NCBI GenBank assembly: GCA_016704445.1
Contig: JADJAE010000056.1
Coordinates: forward strand, 1 to 64,000
DNA length: 64,000 nucleotides
DNA from: Deltaproteobacteria bacterium
Lineage (GTDB): Bacteria; Myxococcota_A; Polyangia; Polyangiales; Ga0077539
Direction: 5' to 3'
Part shown: piece by piece, positions 10,430 to 19,950 of the stretch
Numbering within the stretch: position 1 is the stretch's first letter
Layout: each line of letters starts with the position of its first letter
Made by a program: the position numbers and the translations under genes
Notes under the pieces: model-generated
Database searches by the model: none
What the model was told of the DNA's origin: nothing
The model's input: only the letters and a program-made list of their open reading frames with translations

Positions 10430-11669
10430 CGCCCGCGTCGCCCCGGCGGAGGTAGCGCTGCACGTTGCGGCGGTGCTCCTCCAGCGTCGGGGCGAAGGCC
10501 GATCGGCCGCTCCCCATCGCCACGAAGTACAGGTCCTGATCGCTCGTAGGAGCGAGCACCGCGGAGAGCGCCAGCGCGCCCGGGTTGGCGATCGCCCCGG
10601 GCGGCACGCCCTCGTGCTGATAGGTGTTGTAGGGGTTGCTGCGGTCCATGAGCATCGCGCCCGTGATGCCGCGACGGACGCCTCCGTCGCCGCGGTCGCA
10701 GGAGGCCAGCGGGGTGCCCCGGGCGGCCATTGCCGTACAGCCATAGACGACAGTCGGGTCGCTCTGGAGAAGGCGCGGTCGGAAGTCAGGGAGGCGCAGT
10801 CGGTTCCAGAAGACCGAGGCGACGTGGGCGCGGTCGTCGGCTGAGCCGGTCTCGCGCTCGACCAGCGAGGCGAGGGTGACGATCAGCCGGTCGGCGCGGT
10901 CGAAGCCGCCGGGAGAAGGGCTCGCCGGCCCCTCGTCGGAGCCCGAGAGCGAGGCCGCCCGCAGGACGCCGTCGGGGTGACTCGCCTTCACCTCGCGCAG
11001 ATGCCGGGAGAGCTCGGCCACCATGCGCTCGACCACCCGCCCAGCGGGAGAGTCGGGAGGGAGGTCGTAGGTGTCCGGGAAGAGATATCCCTCCAGGGAG
11101 CCGCTCAGGCCATATCGTTGGAGCAAGGCGGGGTCTTCGGTGTGGGCAATGAAATCCGCGGCGGAGCAGACCCCGGCGGACTCCAACCGACGGGCGATGT
11201 CGAAGCGGGTGTAGCCCTCGGGGATGGTCACCCGTATCAACCCCGCGACGCCCCGGTTGAGCGTGCGGAGCACCGCGTAGGGGGTGAGGTCGTCCCGGAG
11301 GGCGACGGTCCCCCGGTGGGCGCGGTCGGCGACGCCGGTGACGGCCGCCAGCATGTGGAAGAGCCACGGGTGGTCGATGACCCCGGCGGACCAGAGCGCG
11401 CGGGTCACCGCGGCGGAGTCGACGCCCTCGGCGACGGTGATGCGCACCGGGCGGCCGCGACCCCGGTGGGGAGTGCGGAGATAGACGAAGACCCCGAAGG
11501 CGCACAGCGCCGCGACCGCCGCGAGCACCGCGAGGGCGATCGCCAGCGGGCGACGCGGGGGAGCGCCGCGGGAGCGAGAGCGACGGGAGGCCCGGACCGG
11601 GGGCTTCGACGACGGCTTCGCGGGCGCCTTCGAGGGAGGCTTCGCTACTGGTCTGGGTCGTCCTGCCAA
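10419..11669 (-). CDS. mltG: Endolytic peptidoglycan transglycosylase MltG (YceG-like)
   Basis: A 416-residue inner-membrane enzyme. A basic, Pro/Lys-rich cytoplasmic tail (residues 1-42) precedes one membrane segment (LAIALAVLAAVAALCAFGVFVYL), then a periplasmic region with a LysM-like domain (TVAEGVDSAAVTRALWSAGVI) and the YceG catalytic domain. The active-site Glu is in VTLASLVERETG; the family signatures LLQSDPTVVYG and SNPYNTYQHEGVPPGAIANPG are present. MltG cleaves nascent glycan strands and is thought to end their elongation. In most bacteria it is next to ruvX, as here: its start overlaps the end of ruvX by 25 bases. It is the last gene of a five-gene run starting at aguA. Confidence 0.95.
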   Translation of the reverse strand: MAGRPRPVAKPPSKAPAKPSSKPPVRASRRSRSRGAPPRRPLAIALAVLAAVAALCAFGVFVYLRTPHRGRGRPVRITVAEGVDSAAVTRALWSAGVIDHPWLFHMLAAVTGVADRAHRGTVALRDDLTPYAVLRTLNRGVAGLIRVTIPEGYTRFDIARRLESAGVCSAADFIAHTEDPALLQRYGLSGSLEGYLFPDTYDLPPDSPAGRVVERMVAELSRHLREVKASHPDGVLRAASLSGSDEGPASPSPGGFDRADRLIVTLASLVERETGSADDRAHVASVFWNRLRLPDFRPRLLQSDPTVVYGCTAMAARGTPLASCDRGDGGVRRGITGAMLMDRSNPYNTYQHEGVPPGAIANPGALALSAVLAPTSDQDLYFVAMGSGRSAFAPTLEEHRRNVQRYLRRGDAGVSP

Positions 11670-12079
11670 GAGCCCGCTCCCGCCTTCGAGTCGAGGTAGG
11701 CCTGCAGCAGGATCGCCGCCACCTCCGCGTCGATGCCCTCCCTCCCCCGTCGACCCGACGCCGTGCGCGCGCGCTGCGCCTGCACCGTGCTGAGCCGCTC
11801 GTCCCAGAGGATCACCGGGAGCTTCGTCTTGCGGCCCAGCAACCCGGCGAAGGTGCGCGCCAGCCGGGCCTTCATCCCCTCGCTGCCGTCCATGTTGAGG
11901 GGCAGCCCCACGACGACCTCCTCGGCGGCCTCGCGCAGCGCCACGGCGACCACCGCGTTGACCGCCTGCGTGGGCTCGGACAGCACCAGCGTCTCCAGCG
12001 GCCGCGCGGGCACCCCTTCTTCGGTGTGCACCGCGACGCCGATGCGACGGGCGCCCAGGTCGATGCCCAGGCGCTTCAC
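11645..12079 (-). CDS. ruvX: Putative pre-16S rRNA nuclease / Holliday junction resolvase-like YqgF
   Basis: A 144-residue RNase H-like protein. The GTG at 12079 is chosen because the family sequence begins there (VKRLGIDLGARRIGVAV) and because it forms a GTGA overlap with the stop of ldcA. Motifs are GIDLGARRIGVAV with the first catalytic Asp, VVVGLPLNMDGSEG, and LWDERLSTVQA with the conserved Asp-Glu. Known YqgF proteins mature the 5' end of 16S rRNA and have been proposed to act on Holliday junctions. It overlaps mltG downstream, the common ruvX-mltG pairing. Confidence 0.92.
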   Translation of the reverse strand: MKRLGIDLGARRIGVAVHTEEGVPARPLETLVLSEPTQAVNAVVAVALREAAEEVVVGLPLNMDGSEGMKARLARTFAGLLGRKTKLPVILWDERLSTVQAQRARTASGRRGREGIDAEVAAILLQAYLDSKAGAGSWQDDPDQ

Positions 12080-12990
12080 GCGAGGCCGTCCTCGAAGATC
12101 ACCTCGCCGTCGCGGCGCACCGTGACCTCGGCCCCCTGCACCCACGGGCGGTGATGGTCACCGTGACCGAAGGGGGCGCCCGCCAGCACCGGGACCCCCA
12201 GCGTCGAGAGGCGCTCCCTCAGCACCCGCTCGACGGAGACGCCGTCGTCGCGCGTGTCGCAGCGGGTGAACTCCCCGAGCACCACCGCGCGCACCCCGCG
12301 CAGAGCCCCGGAGGAGCGCAGCGAGGTGAGCATCCGGTCGATGCGGTAGGGCGCCTCGCCGACGTCTTCGAGGAAGAGCACGGAGTCCTGGAGGGGGAGC
12401 TGCGAGGCTGTGCCCTGGAGAGCCGCGAGGAGCGAGAGGTTGCCGCCCATCGCGCGACCGCGCACGGAGGGAGCGGGGCCCTCGGTCCAGGTGGAGAGGC
12501 CCGTCCAGGGCTGGGGGGTGGCGCCCTCCAGCACCGAGACGAGCTCGTCGTCGCCGCCACGGCGGCCGAGCGCCAGCACCATCGCCCCGTGAATCGAGCG
12601 CACCCCCGCGAGGGACCACACGGCGTGAAGCGCGGTCACGTCGCTGAAGCCCACCAGGGGCTTCGGGTCGCGGCGAAGGAGCTCGATCCAGCCGGGGGCG
12701 TGCTCGTCGAGGAGGCGGGTGAGCCCGTAGCCTCCGCGGGCGGCGTGCACCGCGCGGAGGCTGGGGTCTTCGAGGGCCGCGGTGATGTCCGCCGCGCGAG
12801 CGTCGTCGTGCCCCGCGAGGAAGCCGTGACGGCCGCGCGCCGACGCGCCGAGGCGCACCCGGTAGCGGCCTTCGTGGTGGGCCACTCCGGCGTCGAGCTC
12901 GGCGTGGTCGACCGGTCCGCTTGGGGAGATGACCGCGACGGCGTCGCCGGGGCGGAGGGGGGAGAGCGCGGCGAAGGCGCGGGCGGTCAC
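12076..12990 (-). CDS. ldcA: LD-carboxypeptidase (peptidase family S66)
   Basis: A 304-residue protein beginning at a GTG (12990) that overlaps the aguB stop by four bases; the open frame further upstream is a shadow of aguB. Motifs of S66 enzymes are visible: VAVISPSGPVD at the N-terminus, ARGGYGLTRLLD with the oxyanion and nucleophile region, VGFSDVTALH, FLEDVGEAPYRIDRML with the catalytic Glu, and GHGDHHRPWVQG carrying the His. LD-carboxypeptidase removes the terminal D-alanine from muropeptide tetrapeptides during wall recycling in the cytoplasm. This fits mltG downstream here and mpl elsewhere in the window. Some S66 members act on microcin C-like compounds, so the substrate is inferred. 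Confidence 0.9.
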   Translation of the reverse strand: MTARAFAALSPLRPGDAVAVISPSGPVDHAELDAGVAHHEGRYRVRLGASARGRHGFLAGHDDARAADITAALEDPSLRAVHAARGGYGLTRLLDEHAPGWIELLRRDPKPLVGFSDVTALHAVWSLAGVRSIHGAMVLALGRRGGDDELVSVLEGATPQPWTGLSTWTEGPAPSVRGRAMGGNLSLLAALQGTASQLPLQDSVLFLEDVGEAPYRIDRMLTSLRSSGALRGVRAVVLGEFTRCDTRDDGVSVERVLRERLSTLGVPVLAGAPFGHGDHHRPWVQGAEVTVRRDGEVIFEDGLA

Positions 12991-13853
12991 GGCTTGACCG
13001 GTCGACGCCCGTCCGCGGTGAGGAGCACGTCGTAGAGGTCGGCGCGGCGGTCGCGGAAGAAGCCCCAGGCGCCGCGCATCCGGCGGGAGAGCGCCAGGTC
13101 GAAGGTGGCGATCGCGGCCCCCTCCTCGGTGCGCGAGAGCTCGGCCACCATGTCGCCGCGGTGGTCGGCGCAGAAGGAGCTGCCGTAGAACACCTGGCCG
13201 TCTTCGGTGCCGATGCGGTTGGCGCCGCACACCGGGACCACGTTGCTCACCGCGTGGCCGATCATCGCGCGCTGCCACGGGTCGCGGGTGTCGAGCGAGG
13301 GGTCGTGGGGCTCGCTGCCGATCGCCGTGGGGTAGAGCAGCAGCTCGGCCCCGAGGAGCATCATCGCGCGGGCGCACTCGGGGTACCACTGGTCCCAGCA
13401 GATGCCGACGCCGAGGCTGCCGTGGCGGGTGTTCCAGACCTTGAAGCCGGTGTCGCCGGGGCGGAAGTAGAACTTCTCCTCGTAGCCCGGGCCGTCGGGG
13501 ATGTGGCTCTTGCGGTAGAGGCCCATCACGGCGCCGTCGGCGTCCACCATGGCGAGGCTGTTGTAGTAGGCCTGACCCGCCACCTCGAAGAAGGACACCG
13601 GGATCACCACCCCGAGCTCGCGGGCGAGGTCGGAGAAGCGGGCGATGGTGGGGTTGGCCTCGAAGGGCATCGCGCGGAGCAGCTCGCGCTCGTCCTCCAC
13701 GCGGCAGAAATAGGGCCCTTCGAAGAGCTCCGGGGGGAGGATGACGTTGGCGCCCCGCGCGGCGGCGGAGCGGACGTGGTCGATGACCCGGGCGACGTTG
13801 GTCTCCCGGTCATCGCCGAGGGGGCACTGAATGACCGCGACGGTGGTCTTCAT
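12987..13853 (-). CDS. aguB: N-carbamoylputrescine amidase
   Basis: A 288-residue nitrilase-superfamily enzyme with the full Glu-Lys-Cys triad: Glu in LPPELFEGPYF, Lys in YRKSHIPDGPGYEEKFYF and Cys in LGVGICWDQWYPE. The YEEKFYF segment and length match plant and bacterial N-carbamoylputrescine amidases, which hydrolyse N-carbamoylputrescine to putrescine, CO2 and ammonia. It starts four bases after the stop of aguA, so the two steps of agmatine conversion to putrescine are encoded together. It overlaps ldcA by four bases. Confidence 0.95.
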   Translation of the reverse strand: MKTTVAVIQCPLGDDRETNVARVIDHVRSAAARGANVILPPELFEGPYFCRVEDERELLRAMPFEANPTIARFSDLARELGVVIPVSFFEVAGQAYYNSLAMVDADGAVMGLYRKSHIPDGPGYEEKFYFRPGDTGFKVWNTRHGSLGVGICWDQWYPECARAMMLLGAELLLYPTAIGSEPHDPSLDTRDPWQRAMIGHAVSNVVPVCGANRIGTEDGQVFYGSSFCADHRGDMVAELSRTEEGAAIATFDLALSRRMRGAWGFFRDRRADLYDVLLTADGRRPVKP

Positions 13854-13857
13854 GGCG

Positions 13858-14916
13858 TCAACCGATGCTCCGCTGGGTGGGCGAGCGCCGCGTGGGCTGC
13901 TGCTGGGTGATGCAGTGGAAGGCGCCGCCGCCCTCCAGGATGGCCAGCGCGTCGACGGCCTCGACGTGGCGGCCGGGGAAGATCTTCTCGACGGCCTTCG
14001 CGGCGGCGTCGTCGTACGCGGTGCCGTAGGTCGGCACCACCACGGTGCGGTTGCCGATGTAGAAGTTCAGGTGGCTCGCGGGCATCACGCGGCCCTCTTC
14101 GTCTTCGACGCGGCCCGGCGACGGCACGAAGACGAGCTCGATGGGGCGGCCGAGCGCGTCGCGCTGCCCGGTGAGCTCGTCGCGCAGGCGGTGCAGGATC
14201 TCCCGGTTGGGGTCGTCGCTGCCGGAGGGCTCCATCAGGGCGATGACGCCGGGGGCGACGAAGCGCGCGATGGTGTCGATGTGCCCGTCGGTGTGGTCGT
14301 TGATGAGGCCGTCGGTGACCCAGAGCATGGTGGTCCCGCCGAAGGCGTCGAGTACGGCGCGGGTGATGGCGGCCTCGTCCATCGCGGGGTTGCGGTTGGG
14401 GTTGAGCAGGCACTGCCGTGAGCTGAGCACCGTGCCCTCGCCGTCGACCTCGATGCTGCCGCCCTCCAGCACGTAGTCGTGGCGGATGGTGCGGAACCCA
14501 GAGGCCTTCGCGACCGCGTCTCCGACGGTGTCGTCATGCCGGAGGTTGTACTTGCCGCCCCAGCCGTTGAAGGCGAAGCGCGAGGCCACGACGGCGCCGG
14601 AGCGGTCGTGCATGAAGACCGGGAGCGTGTCGCGCACCCAGATGTCCCCGAAGGGAATCTGGTGGAAGCGCGCGTCGAGGCCTTCGAGGGCGGCGCGGGC
14701 GACGGTCTCCTCGATGGCGTCGGGCGCGAGCACCTCCAGCCGCTCTCCGCCGTGGCGGGCGATGGCGCGGGCGAGCGCCGTGACGGAGCGCCTCGCCTCG
14801 GGGAGGCCGAGCCTCCAGAGGTCTTCGTGGCTGGGCCACGCGAGCCAGACGGCGTCGTGCGGGGCCCACTCGGCGGGCTGAAGAATCGCGTCGGTGGTCA
14901 TCGGGGCCGCGGACAC
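13858..14916 (-). CDS. aguA: Agmatine deiminase
   Basis: A 352-residue enzyme of the peptidyl-arginine deiminase-like fold that converts agmatine to N-carbamoylputrescine. Visible motifs are PAEWAPHDAVWLAWP at the N-terminus, FGDIWVRDTLPVFM, NGWGGKYN, LEGGSIEVDGEGT, NDHTDGHIDTIARF with the catalytic His-Asp, and the C-terminal catalytic Cys in GGGAFHCITQQQP. The start is the ATG at 14916; an ATG at 14901 is an alternative. It heads a five-gene run (aguA-aguB-ldcA-ruvX-mltG) with gaps of four bases or overlaps throughout, so the polyamine and cell-wall genes are probably co-transcribed. Confidence 0.96.
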   Translation of the reverse strand: MSAAPMTTDAILQPAEWAPHDAVWLAWPSHEDLWRLGLPEARRSVTALARAIARHGGERLEVLAPDAIEETVARAALEGLDARFHQIPFGDIWVRDTLPVFMHDRSGAVVASRFAFNGWGGKYNLRHDDTVGDAVAKASGFRTIRHDYVLEGGSIEVDGEGTVLSSRQCLLNPNRNPAMDEAAITRAVLDAFGGTTMLWVTDGLINDHTDGHIDTIARFVAPGVIALMEPSGSDDPNREILHRLRDELTGQRDALGRPIELVFVPSPGRVEDEEGRVMPASHLNFYIGNRTVVVPTYGTAYDDAAAKAVEKIFPGRHVEAVDALAILEGGGAFHCITQQQPTRRSPTQRSIG

Positions 14917-14985
14917 TACCCGCGAGCCCCCTCGGAGCCAACTGGCCTTGGCCCCGGGGGCTGTGCTCTCTTGCTGCGCCTGCCG

Positions 14986-16081
14986 ATGGAATCGAAGCTC
15001 GAAGAACTCTCCGCCGAACTCTCCGCCGCCGCCCTGCGCGCCCTCACCGACGACTGGCGCAACCTCAACTACGGGCTATTCCAGGACCGCATGCGCCCCC
15101 CCGCGATGCGCCTCTCCAGCGCCACGGGCTTCCTCGGGCGCTGGATGCGGGGCGAGCGCGCCATCGAGGTGTCGCGGCGCTTCCTGCTCGATCAGCCCTG
15201 GGGCGTGGTGCTGGAGGTGCTCAAGCACGAGATGGCCCACCAGTTCGTCGACGAGGTCATCGGGGTGCGCGACGAGACCGCGCACGGGCCCGTGTTTCAG
15301 CGGGTGTGCGCCGACCGGGGCATCGACGGAGGCGCCACCGGGGTGCCCGAGGCGAGCGGGGCGACGGACGCGGCCACGGCCTCGGCGCTCGACAAGATCG
15401 CCAAGCTGCTCGCGCTGGCCGGGAGCCCCAACGAGCACGAGGCGCAGGCCGCGATGAACACCGCGCAGAAGCTGATGCTCAAGTACAACCTCGACGCGGT
15501 GCGGGCGAAGGCCGCGCGGGGGTACATCCACAAGCACCTGGGAGAGCCCAGCGGGCGCGTCGAGGAGGCGTCGCGCTTCCTCGCGGCGATCCTGTCCGAG
15601 CACTTCTTCGTGCAGTGCATCTGGGTCAACGTGTGGCGCGTGCGGGAGGGCCGCGGGGCCTCGGTGCTGGAGGTCATCGGCACGCCGGAGAACGTCTCCA
15701 TGGCCGAGTACGTCCACTCCTTCCTCGACCACACCGCGGACGCCCGCTGGACGCTGCACAAGCGCCAGAACCGGCCTCACCGGCGACCGCGACCGGCGGG
15801 CCTACCGCACCGGCGTGATGATGGGCTTCCTCGAGAAGCTCCGCGCCGAGCGCAAGGGCCAGCAGGAGACCGGCCTCGTCTGGGCGGGCGACCCGGCGCT
15901 GGACGAGTATTACCAGCGCAGGTATCCGAGGGTGCGCACCATCAGCCGCGCGGCGGCCACGCGCACCTCGGCCCACGCCGAGGGCCGCGAGGCGGGCAAG
16001 AGCCTGGTGCTCCACAAGGGCGTCGACGGCTCCAAGGGGTCGCGCGGCGGCGGAGGGCTGCTGGGCCCCGGCCGCTCGTAG
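14986..16081 (+). CDS. SprT-like/DUF2786 protein (one frameshift)
   Basis: The first frame begins MESKLEELSAELSAAALRAL and contains a SprT-like zinc-peptidase region with the metal-binding HEMAHQFVDE motif (residues about 84-93) and a DUF2786 helical domain (LDKIAKLLALAGSPNEHEA). After KRQN near 15771 the frame is lost, and the protein continues in the next one as GLTGDRDRRAYRTGVMMGFLEKLRAER to a stop at 16081; one extra C at 15771-15772 explains this. Restored length is about 364 residues. SprT-domain proteins include DNA-protein crosslink proteases, but function has not been shown for this bacterial architecture. Start chosen where family similarity begins. Confidence 0.78.
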
Positions 16082-16111
16082 CCGCAGCGGGTCGAAGCTA
16101 TCGTCGGCGCC

Positions 16112-18341
16112 ATGAGAGCGCAGCGCGGAGCGGTGTGGGCGGCGGCGTCGGTGGTGGCCCTGGCGGCGTGCGGTACCGCGAGGCACCGGGTGCGCTCGGT
16201 CGTGCGCCATCCACCGGGCGCCCCGGCGGGTGAGCTCGCGAGGTACGTCGCTCCGACCGCGGCGCTCGACCGGGCGGCGATGAGGGCGCGCCTCCCGACG
16301 GATCACCGGCTGACGCCGACGGAGCTGCTCTCCCTGCACGCCGTGCCCTTCGCCAGTGAGACGGAGGTCGATCCCGACGACGTGGAGGGGATGTCCGCGG
16401 TGCAGCGAGGTCCCTTCGCGCTACGGGGGGAGGAGCTGGAGCACCTGAGGGCCCGCGGCTTCGCCCTCGCGCCGAGGCTCCACCGCCCCAACTTCATCTC
16501 CGGCTACGTCTCCCTCTACGTGGCCGACCAGCCCGTGTACCTGAGCGCGGACGTCATCTTCAACGCGCTCCACGAGAGCTTCGACACCCTGGTCGCCGAC
16601 ATCGAGCAGCACGCCCTCGCGAGCTCCCTCTCCGAGGGCCTCTCGGGGCTGCACCGGGCGCTCGCCGGGCCCTCTGGCGCCGCGCTTCCGGGGGAGACCC
16701 GCGTCGACCTCGACACCTACCTCGCGACCGCCCGGGGCCTCCTCGAAGCGACGCCCGTCGAGCCCGTGGCCGGGGCCGACGCCGCGGCCATTCGCGCACT
16801 CGTCGCGGCCGCGACCGCGGGCACCGGCAATGCGCGCATCGACCTCTTCGGCAGCCCGAGAGACGTGGACCTCTCGCAGATGCGCCCTCGCGGCCACTAC
16901 GCGGGAGATCCTTCGAGGGAGCGGTACTTCCGGGCGGTGATGTTCCTGGGGAGGGAGGGGTTGCGGCTGGTGGACGTGGTCGAGGGCCGACGGGTGCTGC
17001 GACGACGCCAGCTCTCCGCCGCGCTCGCGCTGCGCTCGCTCTCCGACACGGCGACGCGTGCTGCCTTCACCCGCGTGGAGCAGGCCATCGGGGCCTTCGC
17101 GGGAGAGCCCGAGGCGCTGACCTTCACCGACCTCGACGCCCTCGCGTCGGCGGTCGCGGGCCCCGCGAGCGCCTCCGACGAGGGCCTACTGTCGCTCATC
17201 GACGCGCAGCGGGGAGAGCGCCCCCGGGTGGCCACCTCGCTGCTGGTGCACCCCGACGGCTTCGACGGGACGGTGCCGCAGCCGGTGACCTTCTCCTTCG
17301 CTCCGCAGCGCTACACCCCCGACTCGATGGTGCTCTCGCGGGTGAGCTTCGACCGCGTCGACGCCGGGCGCGTGCCGAGGATGATGCCCGATCCGCTGGA
17401 CGCCGCCTTCGCCGCGCTGGGCAACGACCAGGCGGCCGCGCTGCTGCGCCCCTCGCTCGACCGCCACGACTACGCGACGGAGCTCGTCACCGCGCGCGAG
17501 CTCGTCGACGCCCACGAGGCCACCTACTGGCAGGGGCAGCCTCTACGCCTCCTGGACCGCCGCGCTGCGCACGCTCTCGCCGCGGGAGACCTCTCCGAGG
17601 GGGCCTCGCTGCCCGCGACGATGACCACCGAGGCGTGGGGACGACGGCTGCTCAACACGCAGATGGCGGCGTGGGCGGAGGTTCGCCACGACATGGTGCT
17701 CTACGCCGCGCAGTCGTACTCGATGTCGCTGGGGTGCTCGTACCCGCAGGCCTACGTCGACCCCTACCCCGCGGTGTGGAGCGCGCTGGGCCGATGGACC
17801 GAGCGGGCGCAGTCGCTGGTGGGGAGCGTCGCGTGGCGTGACGAGCCCGCGCGGGCGCGCTGGACGCGCTGGGCCGCGGGGGCGCGGGAGGTGGTGCGGC
17901 GGCTCCGGGGAGATCGCCGAGCGGGAGCGGGCGGGGGGAGAGCCCACGGAGGCGCAGCTCGCGTGGGTGAACCAGGCGCTCAACGCCCGCGAGGTCAACG
18001 TGGTGTGCGCGACCGAGCTGCGCGTCGACGGCGGCTGGCTCTACGACCTGTACGAGCCGAGGATGCAGCTCGGCACCGACCGGGCGATCGTGGCGGACGT
18101 GCACACGCAGCCCGACGACGAGGAGGGCAACCCCGTCGGGCGGGTGCTGCACATCGGGACCGCGGCGCCGCAGGCGATGGTGGTGGTCGCGGGCGCTCCG
18201 GGGCGGGAGCGGGCCTACGTGGGCTTCGCGTCGAGCTACCGGGAGCGGGTGACGGAGAACTTCGACCGGCTCACCGACCAGCGCTGGCGGCAGGAGATCG
18301 CTAGGTCCGCGGCGCCGGCGTGGATGACGCCGGGGCGGTAG
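16112..18341 (+). CDS. DUF3160 lipoprotein (frameshifted)
   Basis: A large secreted lipoprotein: signal sequence with lipobox LAAC at residues 17-20, then a DUF3160-type region (NFISGYVSLYVADQPVYLSADVIF, FSFAPQRYTPDSMVLSRVSFDRV, RVPRMMPDPLDAAFAALGNDQA, LLNTQMAAWAEVRHDMVLYAAQSY). Three single-base shifts can be placed. Two compensate each other at about 17540-17585, where the middle frame gives the family-like SLYASWTAALRTLS; the third is an extra G in a run at 17907-17910, after which IAERERAGGEPTEAQLAWVN continues to 18341. Restored length is about 742 residues. Its function is unknown; DUF3160 proteins are mostly large secreted or surface proteins. It follows the SprT-like gene by 30 bases. 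Confidence 0.75.
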
Positions 18342-18342
18342 C

Positions 18343-19296
18343 TCAGCGGGTGCCCGCGGTGCAGGCGTGGTTGAGGCAGACGGCGGGCGGCGGGGCGGCG
18401 CAGCGGGCCACCGGGCAGGACAGGCGGAAGTTCGAGCAGTAGCGCTGGTAGTTGCGGTCGAAGCGCGTGGCGGAGGTGACGTTGAGCGCGGTGCTCGGGC
18501 AGAGGGCGCAGTAGCAGTCCGTGGTGGAGGCGACGTCGTGGCCCCGGGTGGCCATGGTGCACTCGGCGTCGGTGTCGCAGTAGACCGCGTCGGACACGCC
18601 GGGCGACAGGCGGAGGTAGAACTGCGACGCGACGAGGCTGCGGCTCTCGCCGGTGGTGCGGACGGCGCCCGCGACCAGCAGGCCCGGCGCGGCGGAGAGC
18701 GCGGAGGCGGCGGCGCGGCGGTCGGCGCGGCTGACGTCCGCGACGCCATCGAGGTCGACGCCCGTCAGGGCGTAGCGGGTCGTGCCGTTGAGCTTGTTGG
18801 CGTCGTAGGTGGGGCACGGGGCGCGCACGCAGACGCGCGGGGTGTTGTAGGCCTCGTAGACCGTGGCGGTGGTCGCGGCGTCGGTGACGGCGCGCCAGCC
18901 CTCCTGCACCACGAGCTGACCGAGGTTGCCGAAGGAGCCGTAGGTCTTCGCGACGAGGCGCCCGCGGAGGATGACGTCACGCTCGCCGAAGGCGTCGACC
19001 TCCACGGACGAGAGGCCGAGACCCGTGTAGTCCGCCTCGGCGACGTAGCACTCCCGGGCCATCGATCCGTCGGCGCAGCGGAGGGTGCGCTGGTTGACCC
19101 GGCTCACCCAGAGGCCTCCGCAGAGCGGCGAGACGCAGCGGCGGGTGTCCTGACGGACGCGGACGTAGGAGCCCGCGACGCGCAGCTCGTCGTCGGCGAC
19201 GTCCTCGTAGGAGTCGTCGTCGACGGGCGCGCACGCCGCGAGCGAGAGACCGAGCGAGAGGCAGAGCAACCCGAGGCGGGAAATGGAGAGGGACAT
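18343..19296 (-). CDS. Cysteine-rich lipoprotein, DUF6748-like
   Basis: A 317-residue lipoprotein with the lipobox SLAAC (Cys22) and an acidic linker after it. The body carries SYVRVRQDTRRCVSPLCGGLWVSRVNQ, a pattern I associate with the myxobacterial DUF6748 family, repeated in a looser form at NTPRVCVRAPCPTYDANKLNG. The C-terminal third is rich in paired cysteines (CDTDAECTMA, CYCALCPS, CSNFRLSCPVARC), suggesting disulfide-stabilised small domains outside the cell. No catalytic motif is evident. Its 3' end abuts the convergent DUF3160 gene with one base between them. The family name is from memory and unverified. Confidence 0.65.
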   Translation of the reverse strand: MSLSISRLGLLCLSLGLSLAACAPVDDDSYEDVADDELRVAGSYVRVRQDTRRCVSPLCGGLWVSRVNQRTLRCADGSMARECYVAEADYTGLGLSSVEVDAFGERDVILRGRLVAKTYGSFGNLGQLVVQEGWRAVTDAATTATVYEAYNTPRVCVRAPCPTYDANKLNGTTRYALTGVDLDGVADVSRADRRAAASALSAAPGLLVAGAVRTTGESRSLVASQFYLRLSPGVSDAVYCDTDAECTMATRGHDVASTTDCYCALCPSTALNVTSATRFDRNYQRYCSNFRLSCPVARCAAPPPAVCLNHACTAGTR

Positions 19297-19429
19297 CAGG
19301 GGAAGCTCCTGCGTGAGGCGGGGATCGGGCGGGGGGAGGCACCCACTGCCCTCCTCATCACCCGGGGCGCGGGATACGTGAGCCCGCCGCGCCCGTCAAC
19401 GGGGGGCCCCTACGGACCGGTGCCCCGAG

Positions 19430-19948
19430 TCAGAGCCGCATCCCCATGAAGGCCACGTCGAGCCAGCGCTCGAACTTGTACCCCGCCTCCTTGAGCAGCC
19501 CGAAGGTCTCGAAGCCGCACGCGTGGTGCAGCGCCATCGAGGCCGCGTTGCCCGCGTCGACCACGCCCACCATGGTGTGGAAGCCCCTCCCCCGGGCGTG
19601 CTCGACCAGCGGCGCGATGAGCCGTCGGCCGACCCCGCGACGGCGCGCCGACGAGGCGACGTAGACCGAGTGCTCGCACGCGAAGCGCCACCCGGGCCGC
19701 GAGCGGAACAGCCCGTAGGTCGCGAAGCCCAGCACCCCGACGGCCGGATCGTCGGCCACCAGGAAGCCGTACCCGTCGCGGACCTTGTCGTCGAAGAGCG
19801 CCTCCTGCTGCGCCAGCTCGCGAGGCTCGTAGTCGAAGGTCGCGGTCGTGCGCAGCACCGCGTCGTTGTAGATCGCCACCACCGCCGCCATGTCGTCGCG
19901 CCGCGCCGCGCGCACCACCAGCGGGTCCACCGTATCGGTCGTCGTCAT
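19430..19948 (-). CDS. GNAT-family N-acetyltransferase, phosphinothricin-acetyltransferase type
   Basis: A 172-residue enzyme. VVRAARRDDMAAVVAIYNDAVLRTTATFDYEP is the typical N-terminus of the phosphinothricin/methionine-sulfone acetyltransferase group. EHSVYVASSARRRGVGRRLIAPLVEHA carries the acetyl-CoA loop, and VDAGNAASMALHHACGFETFGLLKEAGYKFERWLDV is the conserved C-terminal half. Relatives N-acetylate small amino-acid-like molecules. The ATG at 19948 lies two bases after the peptidase stop, so it is probably the last gene of the metallophosphoesterase-kinase-peptidase operon. The natural substrate is unknown. Confidence 0.88.
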   Translation of the reverse strand: MTTTDTVDPLVVRAARRDDMAAVVAIYNDAVLRTTATFDYEPRELAQQEALFDDKVRDGYGFLVADDPAVGVLGFATYGLFRSRPGWRFACEHSVYVASSARRRGVGRRLIAPLVEHARGRGFHTMVGVVDAGNAASMALHHACGFETFGLLKEAGYKFERWLDVAFMGMRL

Positions 19949-19950
19949 CG

